From an uncultured Saprospiraceae bacterium (GTDB lineage Bacteria; Bacteroidota; Bacteroidia; Chitinophagales; Saprospiraceae): a stretch of DNA of 64,000 nucleotides. A program made the translations under genes and the position numbers. Positions within the stretch are counted from its first letter, which is position 1. The number at the start of each line of letters is the position of its first letter. The DNA is taken from assembly GCA_937929945.1 (NCBI GenBank), contig CALFUK010000010.1, forward strand, positions 1 to 64,000, written 5' to 3'. This document shows, in pieces, positions 37,852-46,990 of the stretch. The notes beneath the pieces are model-generated. The model made no database searches. It saw only the letters and a list, made by a program, of their open reading frames with translations, and was not told the DNA's origin.

Positions 37852-38580
37852 ATGAGAGTTTTAATTACAGTTATTTTTTCAGCAGTTCTCCTCCATGTAG
37901 CATTCGCTCAGCGCCAAGAAGAACATCATTTTTCTGGTTCGAAAACGATGACTGTGGAATCTAAGTATCAATATCTTCTATACACGCCTGCGACGAAGGA
38001 GCTGGCTCAAGATGGGAAGCTACCACTGATCATCTTCTTACATGGATCGGGAGAGAGAGGTGCTGATATCTCCAAGGTCAAGGTACACGGTCCACCAAAA
38101 ATAGTGGAGACGAATCCAGACTTTCCTTTCATGGTGCTGTCACCTCAATGCCCTGTGCATCAGTGGTGGGATGCTCAGGCCCTTGATATACTTCTGGATG
38201 ATGTGATTAGCAATCATCCCATAGACGAAAGCAGAATCTATCTCACAGGACTGAGTATGGGCGGATTTGGCACTTGGGATTTGGCCATCCTGAGGCCAGA
38301 CCGATTTGCGGCCATCGCTCCCATCTGTGGTGGCGATCGGATGAATGCGATCGATGCCCCAATATACCTGAAGGACATGCCTACCTGGGTGTTTCACGGA
38401 GCGATGGATCAGGTGGTGAAGCTTGATGCCAGCAGTCGCATCGTGAAAGCTTTGGATGAGGCTGGTGGTAATGTACAGTTCACCGTATATCCGATGGCTG
38501 GTCATGACTCATGGACAGAGACCTACGCTAATCCTAAACTCTACGAATGGTTTCTGAGACATACACGCCCAAGAGAATGA
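37852..38580 (+). CDS. Exported alpha/beta-hydrolase (phospholipase/carboxylesterase-like)
   Basis: Secreted esterase-type hydrolase, with a signal peptide ending near VAFAQ. The oxyanion region LPLIIFLHGSGERG, the nucleophile elbow GLSMGG (Ser135), the acid in HGAMDQVV and the histidine in MAGHDSWTE complete the triad. It resembles the prolyl-oligopeptidase/LpqC-like predicted peptidase group of about 240 residues. Its stop overlaps the start of the amidohydrolase gene by 4 bases (ATGA), so the pair is coupled. Confidence 0.88.
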   Translation: MRVLITVIFSAVLLHVAFAQRQEEHHFSGSKTMTVESKYQYLLYTPATKELAQDGKLPLIIFLHGSGERGADISKVKVHGPPKIVETNPDFPFMVLSPQCPVHQWWDAQALDILLDDVISNHPIDESRIYLTGLSMGGFGTWDLAILRPDRFAAIAPICGGDRMNAIDAPIYLKDMPTWVFHGAMDQVVKLDASSRIVKALDEAGGNVQFTVYPMAGHDSWTETYANPKLYEWFLRHTRPRE

Positions 38581-40280
38581 TCAAATCATTGACCCTATTA
38601 TTCTTACTACTGGCTATCACTTTGCACAGTCAGGATCTCGTGATCAGATCAGTCCATGTCATCGATGTAGAAGCTGGGGCAGTCATCCCCAATCAAGATG
38701 TCATAATCACTGGTGGCATCATAAAGCAGATCCAAGATGCCAGTAACAAGTCAGAAGCTGGTGATATCAATGGGTCGGACAAATACCTCATCCCGGGGCT
38801 TATAGATGCTCACATCCACCTCTTTCAGTCTGGCGGGCTGTACACCAGACCCGATGCGATCGATCTCAGACACATCCGATCCTATGACGATGAGATAGCT
38901 TGGTGCAGGCAGAATGCTGAGGCCATACTGAAGCGATACCTCAGCTGTGGCATCACTACGACCATAGATGTAGGAGGGCCGATGCATAACTATATGATCA
39001 GAGACAGCCTGAATCAGGACCCAAGCTCTGCGACGGTCTACCTCACGGGCCCGCTGATCTCTACTTACCAGCCAGAGGAATTTAAGATCACAGATCCGCC
39101 TATCATCAAGGTGGATACCCCAGAAGATGCACGCACCCTAGTGCAGAGACAACTGCCCTACCGGCCAGACTTTATCAAGATCTGGTACATCGCGCTGAAG
39201 CCGCAAGATGCGCTGGATAACTACCCTATCATCGAAGCCGCCATCCAGGAAGCACAGCTGTATAATCTGCCCGTCGCAGTGCATGCCACAGAGCTGACGA
39301 CAGCTAAGCTGGCTCTGAGAGCAGGCGCGGATTACCTCGTTCATAGTGTCGATGATGTTCTAATAGATCAAGAATTTTTAGACTTAGTGAAGACATCTGA
39401 TGCGGTGATCGCTCCGACGCTGATCGTCAGCGGCCAGTATGACAAGACCTTTCTCTCGGAGTACGACTATACAGATGAAGACTACAGACATGCGCCTCCC
39501 GTACCACTCGGCACCATGAGTGATCTGCGTCATCTGGAACAGCCAGAGCTGGTATCCAGCTATAAGACCTACAGATCGCAGATAGAAGCGATGAATGCCA
39601 AGAGAGACAGGGTGAAGAATGAAAACTATGGCAGACTGGTCACTGAAAAATTCCCACTGGCATTGGGTACCGATGCTGGAAATATTGGGACGATGCATGC
39701 TTCTTCATACTACGCTGAGATCAGGGCAATGCAGCATCAGGGCACTGCTGATCACACCATACTTAAGAGTGCGACGATAGATGCGGCCAGGTCCATCAAA
39801 AAAGATAATGAAATAGGTAGCATAGCATCTGGGAAAGTAGCTGATCTAGTGCTGCTGCGTGACAATCCTCTCGAAGACATCATGGCTATCCAGCACATCG
39901 AATCCGTGATACATCGAGGAGTCGCCTACAATCCTGCTGATATCTTGGCACCAACGCCCGAGTCGCTGGTGCAGCAGCAGCTCAATGCATATAATGGACA
40001 TCAGCTGCAAGCTTTTTTAGAGCCTTATGCGGAGGATGTGAGGCTGTATCAATTTCCAGATCAGCTCATAGGTGAGGGGAAAGACGAGATGAAAAAGCAA
40101 TACCAATTCATCGAGGAAAACCCAGATTTGCATTGTGAACTGCGCAGCCGGACCATCGTAGGCAATACGGTCATCGACCATGAGCGGGTTATTTTTGATA
40201 AAACAAAAGAACCTATTGATGTTGTAGCTGTTTATAAAATTTTAGATAATAAAATTGCAGAAGTATATTTTATCAGATAA
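38577..40280 (+). CDS. Exported amidohydrolase fused to a SnoaL/NTF2-like domain
   Basis: Imidazolonepropionase/prolidase-like amidohydrolase with a signal peptide ending near TLHSQ. Metal-site elements are GLIDAHIHLF, the Lys-type bridging segment RPDFIKIWYIAL, AVHATE, VHSVDD and LGTDAGN. The deacetylase-type C-terminal strand ASGKVADLVLLRDNPLEDI ends the enzyme near residue 450. The last 110 or so residues (from SLVQQQLNAYNGHQLQAFLE to DNKIAEVYFIR) form a separate SnoaL/NTF2-like domain. The start is the ATG overlapping the esterase stop; an in-frame upstream ATG at 38547 is inside that gene. Confidence 0.85.
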   Translation: MIKSLTLLFLLLAITLHSQDLVIRSVHVIDVEAGAVIPNQDVIITGGIIKQIQDASNKSEAGDINGSDKYLIPGLIDAHIHLFQSGGLYTRPDAIDLRHIRSYDDEIAWCRQNAEAILKRYLSCGITTTIDVGGPMHNYMIRDSLNQDPSSATVYLTGPLISTYQPEEFKITDPPIIKVDTPEDARTLVQRQLPYRPDFIKIWYIALKPQDALDNYPIIEAAIQEAQLYNLPVAVHATELTTAKLALRAGADYLVHSVDDVLIDQEFLDLVKTSDAVIAPTLIVSGQYDKTFLSEYDYTDEDYRHAPPVPLGTMSDLRHLEQPELVSSYKTYRSQIEAMNAKRDRVKNENYGRLVTEKFPLALGTDAGNIGTMHASSYYAEIRAMQHQGTADHTILKSATIDAARSIKKDNEIGSIASGKVADLVLLRDNPLEDIMAIQHIESVIHRGVAYNPADILAPTPESLVQQQLNAYNGHQLQAFLEPYAEDVRLYQFPDQLIGEGKDEMKKQYQFIEENPDLHCELRSRTIVGNTVIDHERVIFDKTKEPIDVVAVYKILDNKIAEVYFIR

Positions 40281-40364
40281 GCATAGCGTATGACGCTCGA
40301 TAGGATTAGGTATATTCCTTAGGCTATTCCATCAGTAAAAACTATATTGAAGCACCAAATTTGT

Positions 40365-41879
40365 ATGAATAGGATGGGTAATATGTTATGTGAGGATTTT
40401 CTTAAAAGTTTCGAGAGTGATCTTGATACACTGCTTAAAGACAGAAAGCACGAAGAAATAGCAAGTGATAGAGCCAAAGCTCAGAATTTATTGACTGAGA
40501 TAGCGCAATTAAAGCCATTGAAAGTACTCATCCCAGAAGACTGTAATGGGCTCGGTGGTGAGATAGCTGATTGCATTAGACTTCTCTCCGTAGCGTCTTA
40601 TCGATCACTCGCTTTGTCACTTACCTTTGGGATCAATTGGGCGCTGTGCATACAGCCGGTGCAAAAATTTGGACAGTCTCCAGTCAGAGAGAATACCCTC
40701 AAGGACATGGCTGACAATGGTGAGCTGGGCGGCCTGATGATTACGGAGCCAGGCTACGGCACTGATGCCCTGAATATGAAGACCTCTGCCCAGAGGCGAG
40801 GGGATGTCTTTAGTATTAAAGGGACGAAGCACTGGGGTGGTCTTACAGGAAGGGCTAAGTACTGGGTGCTCACTTGTCGAGAGATGGATGAGAAGAATAA
40901 TCTGACAAAAGATGTGTCGATGTTTCTGTGTGATGTCTCACAGCCTGGCCAAAATATAAAAGTAGAAGAGTTATATCAAAATGCTGGTTTGCATATGATT
41001 CCATATGGTATCAATCAGTTGGACTTGAAAATTCCAGTCTCACATCGGATGCTCCCCGAGAGTACGGGGATCAGGATGATGCTGGACCTCTTGCATCGTT
41101 CTCGCATGCAGTTTCCGGGGATGGCCCTGGGCTTTGTCCACAGGATTTTAGATGATGCCATAGACTACTGCGAAGGCAGAATCATCGGAAAGTCTAGTCT
41201 GATCTCAATGGATCAAGTACAGCAGCGGCTCAATGAAATCCAGTCATCATATACCATCATTTCGGCATTGTGTCACTTCTGCTCGCGCACTTCATATGTC
41301 GACAGTGATCTTTCGACCATGTCATTCGAGGCTAATGCCACTAAGGCGGTCAGCACAGATCTGATGCAGGCTTCTGCGCAGGCAGGCGTCCAGTTATTTG
41401 GTGGTAAGGGCTATAAGCTTGATGAATTCATCGGAAGAGCCATCATGGATAGCCGACCATTCCAGATATTTGAAGGGTCTAATGATGTCTTGTTCACCCA
41501 GAACGGTACATTCATCTATAAGGACATGAGGCGAAAGAAAGCGGAAAGTTTCAAAGACTATCTACCTGAGAATAAATATTTCAAGCATGTCGTGAGTCAG
41601 GCCTGTGTTCCAGCGGATATATTATTTACCGATCGCCCTTCACAAGTAGAGCTTTATCATTTTGGCAAGATCGTTAGCTATGTATTCATCATAGGCGCGC
41701 TCCAAGAGCTGGGTCAGAGTGGATTTAGGTCAGATCTTATAGCGAGTGCCACAGCATATCTGAATAAGCTCATCCAGTATGAGACGATCTCACTGAAGAA
41801 TATAGATTCAAAAGGATTCGTAGTGGATTATCAGACTAACGCTACATGGCATCAGATAGCCTCTACTTTAGCGGTGTAG
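40365..41879 (+). CDS. Acyl-CoA dehydrogenase
   Basis: FAD-dependent acyl-CoA dehydrogenase family protein. Domain order is normal: helical N-domain, middle beta domain with GGLMITEPGYGTDALNMKTSA and KGTKHWGGLTGRAKYWV, then helical C-domain with GGKGYKLDEFIGRAIMDSR and FQIFEGSNDVLF, where the Glu is the catalytic base position of many members. At about 504 residues it is longer than classical ones (380-400), with an extra C-terminal helical segment of about 110 residues. The start is uncertain: ATG at 40365, 40374 or 40383, or TTG at 40347. The 3' end overlaps the convergent gene by 17 bases. Confidence 0.88.
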   Translation: MNRMGNMLCEDFLKSFESDLDTLLKDRKHEEIASDRAKAQNLLTEIAQLKPLKVLIPEDCNGLGGEIADCIRLLSVASYRSLALSLTFGINWALCIQPVQKFGQSPVRENTLKDMADNGELGGLMITEPGYGTDALNMKTSAQRRGDVFSIKGTKHWGGLTGRAKYWVLTCREMDEKNNLTKDVSMFLCDVSQPGQNIKVEELYQNAGLHMIPYGINQLDLKIPVSHRMLPESTGIRMMLDLLHRSRMQFPGMALGFVHRILDDAIDYCEGRIIGKSSLISMDQVQQRLNEIQSSYTIISALCHFCSRTSYVDSDLSTMSFEANATKAVSTDLMQASAQAGVQLFGGKGYKLDEFIGRAIMDSRPFQIFEGSNDVLFTQNGTFIYKDMRRKKAESFKDYLPENKYFKHVVSQACVPADILFTDRPSQVELYHFGKIVSYVFIIGALQELGQSGFRSDLIASATAYLNKLIQYETISLKNIDSKGFVVDYQTNATWHQIASTLAV

Positions 41880-43683
41880 CGCTGTCATTTACATCACCTA
41901 CTTTGTAGGCTCTGACCAGCACTGTGTCCTCTGGGATAGAGGATAGCATCACGGTCTCTGGCATGAAGCCCCACGATCCTCTCCCTTCTGGAAATTCATC
42001 AGCGAATCCCAAGATAACTCGCAGCAGTAAGACCAGATCAAGAGCTGTCGTAGCTCCATCACCGCTGGTATCAGCTGCAGCGATTTTAAGCTCAGTGCCA
42101 AGTGTATCATTGCCTAAAATATGATTCGATATCAGAACTAAGTCAATCGCCGAAAGGCCGTTCTCAAAGTTTTGGTCCTTGCTAAAGCTAATCTCTAAGC
42201 TGTCAAAAGGAACCTCGACCGAGACAGTCCACATACCCATCGAGTCGGTCTTAGTGTACACACTATCACCTATGATCACACTGACATCCAGGACACCCTG
42301 ATCATTAGGATCTATCACTTGACCTGAGATGGCTTCTGTTGTTATATTTTGAGTGACAGCATCTGAGCCATCACAGTCTTCATCCACACCATTATCAGGT
42401 ATGTCAGTGGCTGATGGATTAATCATCGGATTGTTATCATCACAGTCGCTGATGGCATTGAATCCGTCATTGTCTAAATCAGGCACAGTGACACTCAGGT
42501 CTATGATATCAGTGGAGCTACAGCCCTCTTGATCAGTGACCATAAGGGTATATCTGATGCTGCTCTCTGGGGTAGCGACAGGCTGCGCCGCTGTAGAGTC
42601 ACTGAGCCATCTCGCTGGGGTCCAGGTATAGGTATATCCATCGACAGCTGGAAATTCGCCTAGTCTGGTCGGTGGATCACCGACGACATATGATCTGCTG
42701 GTCCCCGCGTCAATGACGGGATTTTTTCTGATGGAGAAGTGTGTCTCACTACTGATGTCACCATCATTATCAGAAGTGATATACATGTGTGTCGCGCTGA
42801 GTACGATGCCCTCTGGCTTATACACACCTATGGTAGAAGATCGCAGATCACCGAGTGGGATGATATCGATAAAGTCTGGTCTGCCCAGATCGATGTGATA
42901 TAATTCTTGTCGAGTCTGAGACAGTAGGAGTAACTCACTTCGATAGGCAGTATCTAATATGCTGAGGTGAAATACATCAGAAAAATCGGCTCTGTTTCTA
43001 ATGAAATCCTGCTGATTGACAGCTGTCTGTACTTCCTCTAAGACGATCAATGATCCATCACTGAAGTCATTCAGCCGGTTAAAATTAATCAGTGATTTAT
43101 ACAGTGCTGGTCTGGCGGTCTCTTCATTTTCTTCCACGACGTATAAGAAGCCGTCTGCATCTATAGTCACACCTTCGAGTCCATCATTACCGACATAGCT
43201 CAGGCTGCTGCCATCACGCCTGCTGAATGATAGCCCATCTGGAGTCTCGACTCTGCACTCTCTTACACTTGAGTTAGAGCCTGAGTCGGTACTCATGACA
43301 AAGAATTTATTAGGGTTATTAGTCGAAGAGCCTTCGAGTAACACGCCGTAGTAGAATCTAAAATCTTGCTCAAAGAGATAGGTGATGCCTTCGTAGTCAT
43401 CGCCAAATTCATTGAGGCATGTGGCGATTGCATTATTTGTATTCTGAGCCAAGCCGAGTCCGTAGGTCTCTACTGTCTCTATGAGTATGGTGCCGTCCTC
43501 TGCCAGACTGACAATCTCATTCGGTGTGATGCCGGTATTCAGGGTGACCGAAGATACTTCAAAGGGAAACTGAACGATTTTGGCTTCGTCCACTCGACAC
43601 GAATATTCAATATCTGCTTGTGCGAAACAGATGGTGCTGAATAGTGTGCTGCATAGTAGGATATAATAATAGGTATACTTCAT
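41863..43683 (-). CDS. Secreted mosaic protein: propeller-like region, MopE motif, dockerin-like repeats
   Basis: A large exported protein of unknown role. A signal peptide ends near CFAQ. Residues 25-330 resemble SdiA-regulated/phytase-like beta-propeller proteins (GLEGVTIDADGFLYVVEEN is typical). A PKD/Ig-like stretch follows (YTYTWTPARWL, YTLMVTDQEGCSS). A MopE-type motif (LDNDGFNAISDCDDNNPMIN, then NGVDEDCDGSD) lies near 400-440, followed by a carboxypeptidase-regulatory-like beta domain (ISGQVIDPNDQGVLDVSV). Two dockerin-type calcium repeats (LSAIDLVLISNHILG and TSGDGATTALDLVLLLRVI) lie near 510-565. It ends with YKVGDVNDSATPLK and no T9SS sorting domain or anchor. Confidence 0.7.
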   Translation of the reverse strand: MKYTYYYILLCSTLFSTICFAQADIEYSCRVDEAKIVQFPFEVSSVTLNTGITPNEIVSLAEDGTILIETVETYGLGLAQNTNNAIATCLNEFGDDYEGITYLFEQDFRFYYGVLLEGSSTNNPNKFFVMSTDSGSNSSVRECRVETPDGLSFSRRDGSSLSYVGNDGLEGVTIDADGFLYVVEENEETARPALYKSLINFNRLNDFSDGSLIVLEEVQTAVNQQDFIRNRADFSDVFHLSILDTAYRSELLLLSQTRQELYHIDLGRPDFIDIIPLGDLRSSTIGVYKPEGIVLSATHMYITSDNDGDISSETHFSIRKNPVIDAGTSRSYVVGDPPTRLGEFPAVDGYTYTWTPARWLSDSTAAQPVATPESSIRYTLMVTDQEGCSSTDIIDLSVTVPDLDNDGFNAISDCDDNNPMINPSATDIPDNGVDEDCDGSDAVTQNITTEAISGQVIDPNDQGVLDVSVIIGDSVYTKTDSMGMWTVSVEVPFDSLEISFSKDQNFENGLSAIDLVLISNHILGNDTLGTELKIAAADTSGDGATTALDLVLLLRVILGFADEFPEGRGSWGFMPETVMLSSIPEDTVLVRAYKVGDVNDSATPLK

Positions 43684-43947
43684 TGATATAGATCACAGGT
43701 ACAGCAAGTTGCCTAATTTATCTACTAGAATCAATTATAGATATGACATCTACTGCATATTTAACATCTGACAATAGTGCTTGCGCTTATATATGACAAT
43801 CATCGTTCCGAAATGTAGAAAACGGACATGGACATCTAAGAAAATCCAGGTATAGCCTGAATTCTTATTTTGCAGATTAACATTTTATAGTCTGCATCGT
43901 TATCAAAGAGGATAATTGTAGTTATCATCTTTAGTTAGTAGTTTGGT

Positions 43948-45282
43948 ATGCATATGTCAATACGCACCATAATTATATTCGCCTATATGCTGCAGCTCGG
44001 CTCTGTCCTGTGTGCCCAGGAAAGTATTGCCATTCTGAATCCTTCCTTTGAGCTCTACTATGCCCAGACACAGAATAATCTGGAGAAATGGGAGTCCTGT
44101 GCCATCCGAGGATATACACCGCCAGATGTACATTCCACGACTAAGCGGTATTGGAATAACATCACAGAACCCTTCGCTGGAGACTCATATGTTGGTATGG
44201 TGGTCAGGCCTGATACCACATTCGAACAGTTAGCGCAGAAGCTGTCTCAGCCATTGCAGCGGGATGCATACTATACCTTTGAGATTCAGCTGGCTCTGCC
44301 ACAGCATTATATGAGTCCGCTGAAACCTAAGCCTGGTGTACAGCAAGATAAAGAGCTAGCCCCTACGCTGATGGATTTTGCTAATCCGGTGAATCTTCAG
44401 ATTTGGGGATTTTACGACCTGTGCGATCCAGGCCATAAGCTGGCAGAGACAGAAGCTGTGCATCATCGAGACTGGAAAAAATATGTGATCCAGTTTCAGA
44501 GCAAGGATGATTATGCATACATCGCTTTTATTCCATATTTCACATCTGATGAGACCTACGCTGGCTCCATCTTACTGGATGAGTGTTCTCCGATCTTCAA
44601 GACGGATTCGACATTTCAGTATAACTATGTGAAGCAGGATGTTGATTCTCTTTTTATGAAGTATGCCTCTACCTTCAATCCTGATAAAGAAGAATATTCT
44701 GTCAATCGGGATTTTGTCAAATACTTCACGACGGAAAACCCCACTAACTATTGGCTGTACGATTTTTCTAACCCTTCCTTTTATTCTAAGCGATTCGTGG
44801 AGAGGTCCAGCTATGCTCCCAAAGTGACTGAATACAGATACAGCTATGACAATGTACTAACGGATCAAGTCATCTTCTATAAGGATGCGGTGCATACCTC
44901 GTACTATGATAATGCAGCAGTAGCGAGTGTGAAGCGGTATGTGAATGGAGACTTCTATGGTAAGCAAAAGATATATTATCCTTCGGGAAATGAAATGATA
45001 GAATTCGAAGCGACGGTGGATAAAACCTACATCGGCAAAGGACAAAATCACAGAAATATATTCCAATTCAGACAGCGCATCAAAAACCTGAATATAGCTT
45101 CGAAAGATGGCCTGAAAATGTCAAAGTTCAAAATACCGAAGGACACTGATCTCGGTGACATCACGATCACGGCTGATCAACAATTAATCTTCTACCGGAC
45201 GAATGGCAGAATCATTGACAAAATGACCATCGACGAAACCCACATCAACAGCAACGAGCTGCTTTCCATCATCAAGAGATAA
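43948..45282 (+). CDS. Secreted protein with N-terminal CBM-like domain
   Basis: Exported protein of unknown function. A signal peptide ends near VLCAQ. Residues 25-215 look like a carbohydrate-binding or jelly-roll domain: it starts ILNPSFELY, continues with W, C and PPDVHSTTKRYW, then FAGDSYVGMV, and ends with GSILLDECSP. This layout is common in Bacteroidota cell-surface proteins. The second half (about 290-400) has short aromatic/charged repeats such as KRYVNGDFYGKQKIYYPSGN that recall MORN-like antitoxin or surface repeats. It precedes two sulfatases on the same strand. No enzymatic motif is seen. Confidence 0.6.
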   Translation: MHMSIRTIIIFAYMLQLGSVLCAQESIAILNPSFELYYAQTQNNLEKWESCAIRGYTPPDVHSTTKRYWNNITEPFAGDSYVGMVVRPDTTFEQLAQKLSQPLQRDAYYTFEIQLALPQHYMSPLKPKPGVQQDKELAPTLMDFANPVNLQIWGFYDLCDPGHKLAETEAVHHRDWKKYVIQFQSKDDYAYIAFIPYFTSDETYAGSILLDECSPIFKTDSTFQYNYVKQDVDSLFMKYASTFNPDKEEYSVNRDFVKYFTTENPTNYWLYDFSNPSFYSKRFVERSSYAPKVTEYRYSYDNVLTDQVIFYKDAVHTSYYDNAAVASVKRYVNGDFYGKQKIYYPSGNEMIEFEATVDKTYIGKGQNHRNIFQFRQRIKNLNIASKDGLKMSKFKIPKDTDLGDITITADQQLIFYRTNGRIIDKMTIDETHINSNELLSIIKR

Positions 45283-45407
45283 GTACAGCATAACTTCGCT
45301 TTTGTATAACATTTATATTATTTTGATTCAGCTACATAGTGTAGCTACCGGATGGATAATCGACGGTCTATCATGATCATCGCTCCAGCTTTCAATTTTT
45401 TAATTTT

Positions 45408-46892
45408 ATGAATCATACTCTTTGCCCTTTAATCTTCTTGGTATCAGTCATCATGTGCCTTATGTCATGCCAGCAGCATCATGAGGATGTAATGGAGCAT
45501 CAGCCTAATATTGTTTTTATTTTAGCTGATGACCTGCGTGCAGATGCCATAGGCGCGTATGACAATCCGATCATCAAGACACCCCATATCGATGAGATCA
45601 TCCATGGCGGATATAGCTTCATGAATGCCTATTGTATGGGCTCTCATCACGGAGCCGTCTGTGCGCCCAGCCGCTCTATGATGCTCACAGGTAAGACGCT
45701 GCATCATGTCTATGCAGATCTGGATACCGTCGATATATTGCCACAGTTTTTGCAGCAGAAGGGATACACCACATTTGCTACAGGCAAATACCACACTGAC
45801 TTTTATGAGCGCACTTCCAGAGATTTTAAAGGATGGGACGTGGGTAGTCATGTGATGTTTGGCGGGATGAGCGACCACAATAAAGTGCCCATACAGGATC
45901 AGATTACCTACGACTCTTTCACTACCAAACGTATAGAAGGGTTTTCCTCTGAAATATTTACTGATGCTGCTGTAGAGTTTATCACTCAATATGAATCGGC
46001 TGAAGATGGTCCATTCTATGCCTATGTGGCCTATACCGCTCCGCATGATCCTCGCACCCCACCGGATGATTTTATGGAGATGTACCAAGGGCAGGACATG
46101 CAGCTACCGGCTAACTTTAAGCCGATACATCCCTTTCACACAGGCTGGATGACTGGCCGAGATGAGATACTGACTGGCTGGCCCAGAGAAGAATCCGTCA
46201 TCAAGGACCAGCTCGCAGAGTACTATGGATTGATCAGCCATATGGATCAACAGATTGGTCGCATCACGGCAGCGCTGAAGGAGTCTGGGCAATACGAAAA
46301 TACAATCATCATCTTTGCAGCGGATCACGGGCTGGCTATGGGCAGTCATGGCTTGCTGGGTAAGCAGAGTCTCTATGAGCACAGTATGAAAGCCCCGCTG
46401 GCAATCATGGGGCCAGGCATTCCCGCTGATGCCTCCAGTGATGCCTTCGTCTACCTCTTAGATATTTTTGGTACGATCATGGATTTTGCAGGAGTCGACC
46501 GTAGTCTTCACAGGGAGAGCCTGGTGCTGAGTGATGCTTGGAAGACATCTGAGTTTGAGGGCCGTGAATATTTATTTACGACTTATGAGGATATCCAGCG
46601 AGCTGTCAGATTCGGAGACTGGAAGCTGATTCGCTATACTAAAATACATCACAATCAGCTCTTCAATCTTGCCGAAGATCCTCACGAATTAAATAACCTG
46701 GCTGAGGATAAGCAGTATGAAGAAAAACTGAATGAGCTATGGCAAGTGATGCAAGCTGCGCAAGAAAAGTATGATGATCCACATCCTTTGACCTCAGCGA
46801 AAAAGGAGTCGATGGTATTTGACCCGACAGGCTTCGTCCGTAAGGTGGATCGACATCAGCCTGACTGGGTGGTCAAAAAGTACTTTGATTAG
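45408..46892 (+). CDS. Sulfatase (Cys-type), lipoprotein
   Basis: Exported arylsulfatase-family enzyme. A lipobox near LMSC (Cys21) predicts lipid anchoring. The metal site starts with DDLRADAIG, and the activation signature CAPSR (Cys85, to be converted to formylglycine) is in HGAVCAPSRSMMLTG. The downstream metal and substrate elements include AADHGLAMGSHGL and GKQSLYEHSMKAPL. The C-terminal sub-domain contains QLFNLAEDPHELNNLA. Its closest general type is choline-sulfatase or iduronate-sulfatase-like; the substrate is unknown. A second sulfatase follows 98 bases later. Confidence 0.92.
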   Translation: MNHTLCPLIFLVSVIMCLMSCQQHHEDVMEHQPNIVFILADDLRADAIGAYDNPIIKTPHIDEIIHGGYSFMNAYCMGSHHGAVCAPSRSMMLTGKTLHHVYADLDTVDILPQFLQQKGYTTFATGKYHTDFYERTSRDFKGWDVGSHVMFGGMSDHNKVPIQDQITYDSFTTKRIEGFSSEIFTDAAVEFITQYESAEDGPFYAYVAYTAPHDPRTPPDDFMEMYQGQDMQLPANFKPIHPFHTGWMTGRDEILTGWPREESVIKDQLAEYYGLISHMDQQIGRITAALKESGQYENTIIIFAADHGLAMGSHGLLGKQSLYEHSMKAPLAIMGPGIPADASSDAFVYLLDIFGTIMDFAGVDRSLHRESLVLSDAWKTSEFEGREYLFTTYEDIQRAVRFGDWKLIRYTKIHHNQLFNLAEDPHELNNLAEDKQYEEKLNELWQVMQAAQEKYDDPHPLTSAKKESMVFDPTGFVRKVDRHQPDWVVKKYFD

Positions 46893-46990
46893 AGTTTAGA
46901 AAGTCATGGTGCCACAGACTGGATCATCAAGCAGCCTAAGCATAGTCTTGATTTCTGTCTTCATTTAATGGTGCCTTAAAACGTAAACAC

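Noticed and set aside
45330-45346. Inverted repeat AGCTACA-TAG-TGTAGCT upstream of the first sulfatase
   Set aside because: Could be an operator, but a single 7-bp dyad of this kind is expected by chance and no second copy was found.
45522-46088. Long antisense ORF (188 codons) opposite the first sulfatase
   Set aside because: Shadow of a gene with intact sulfatase motifs.
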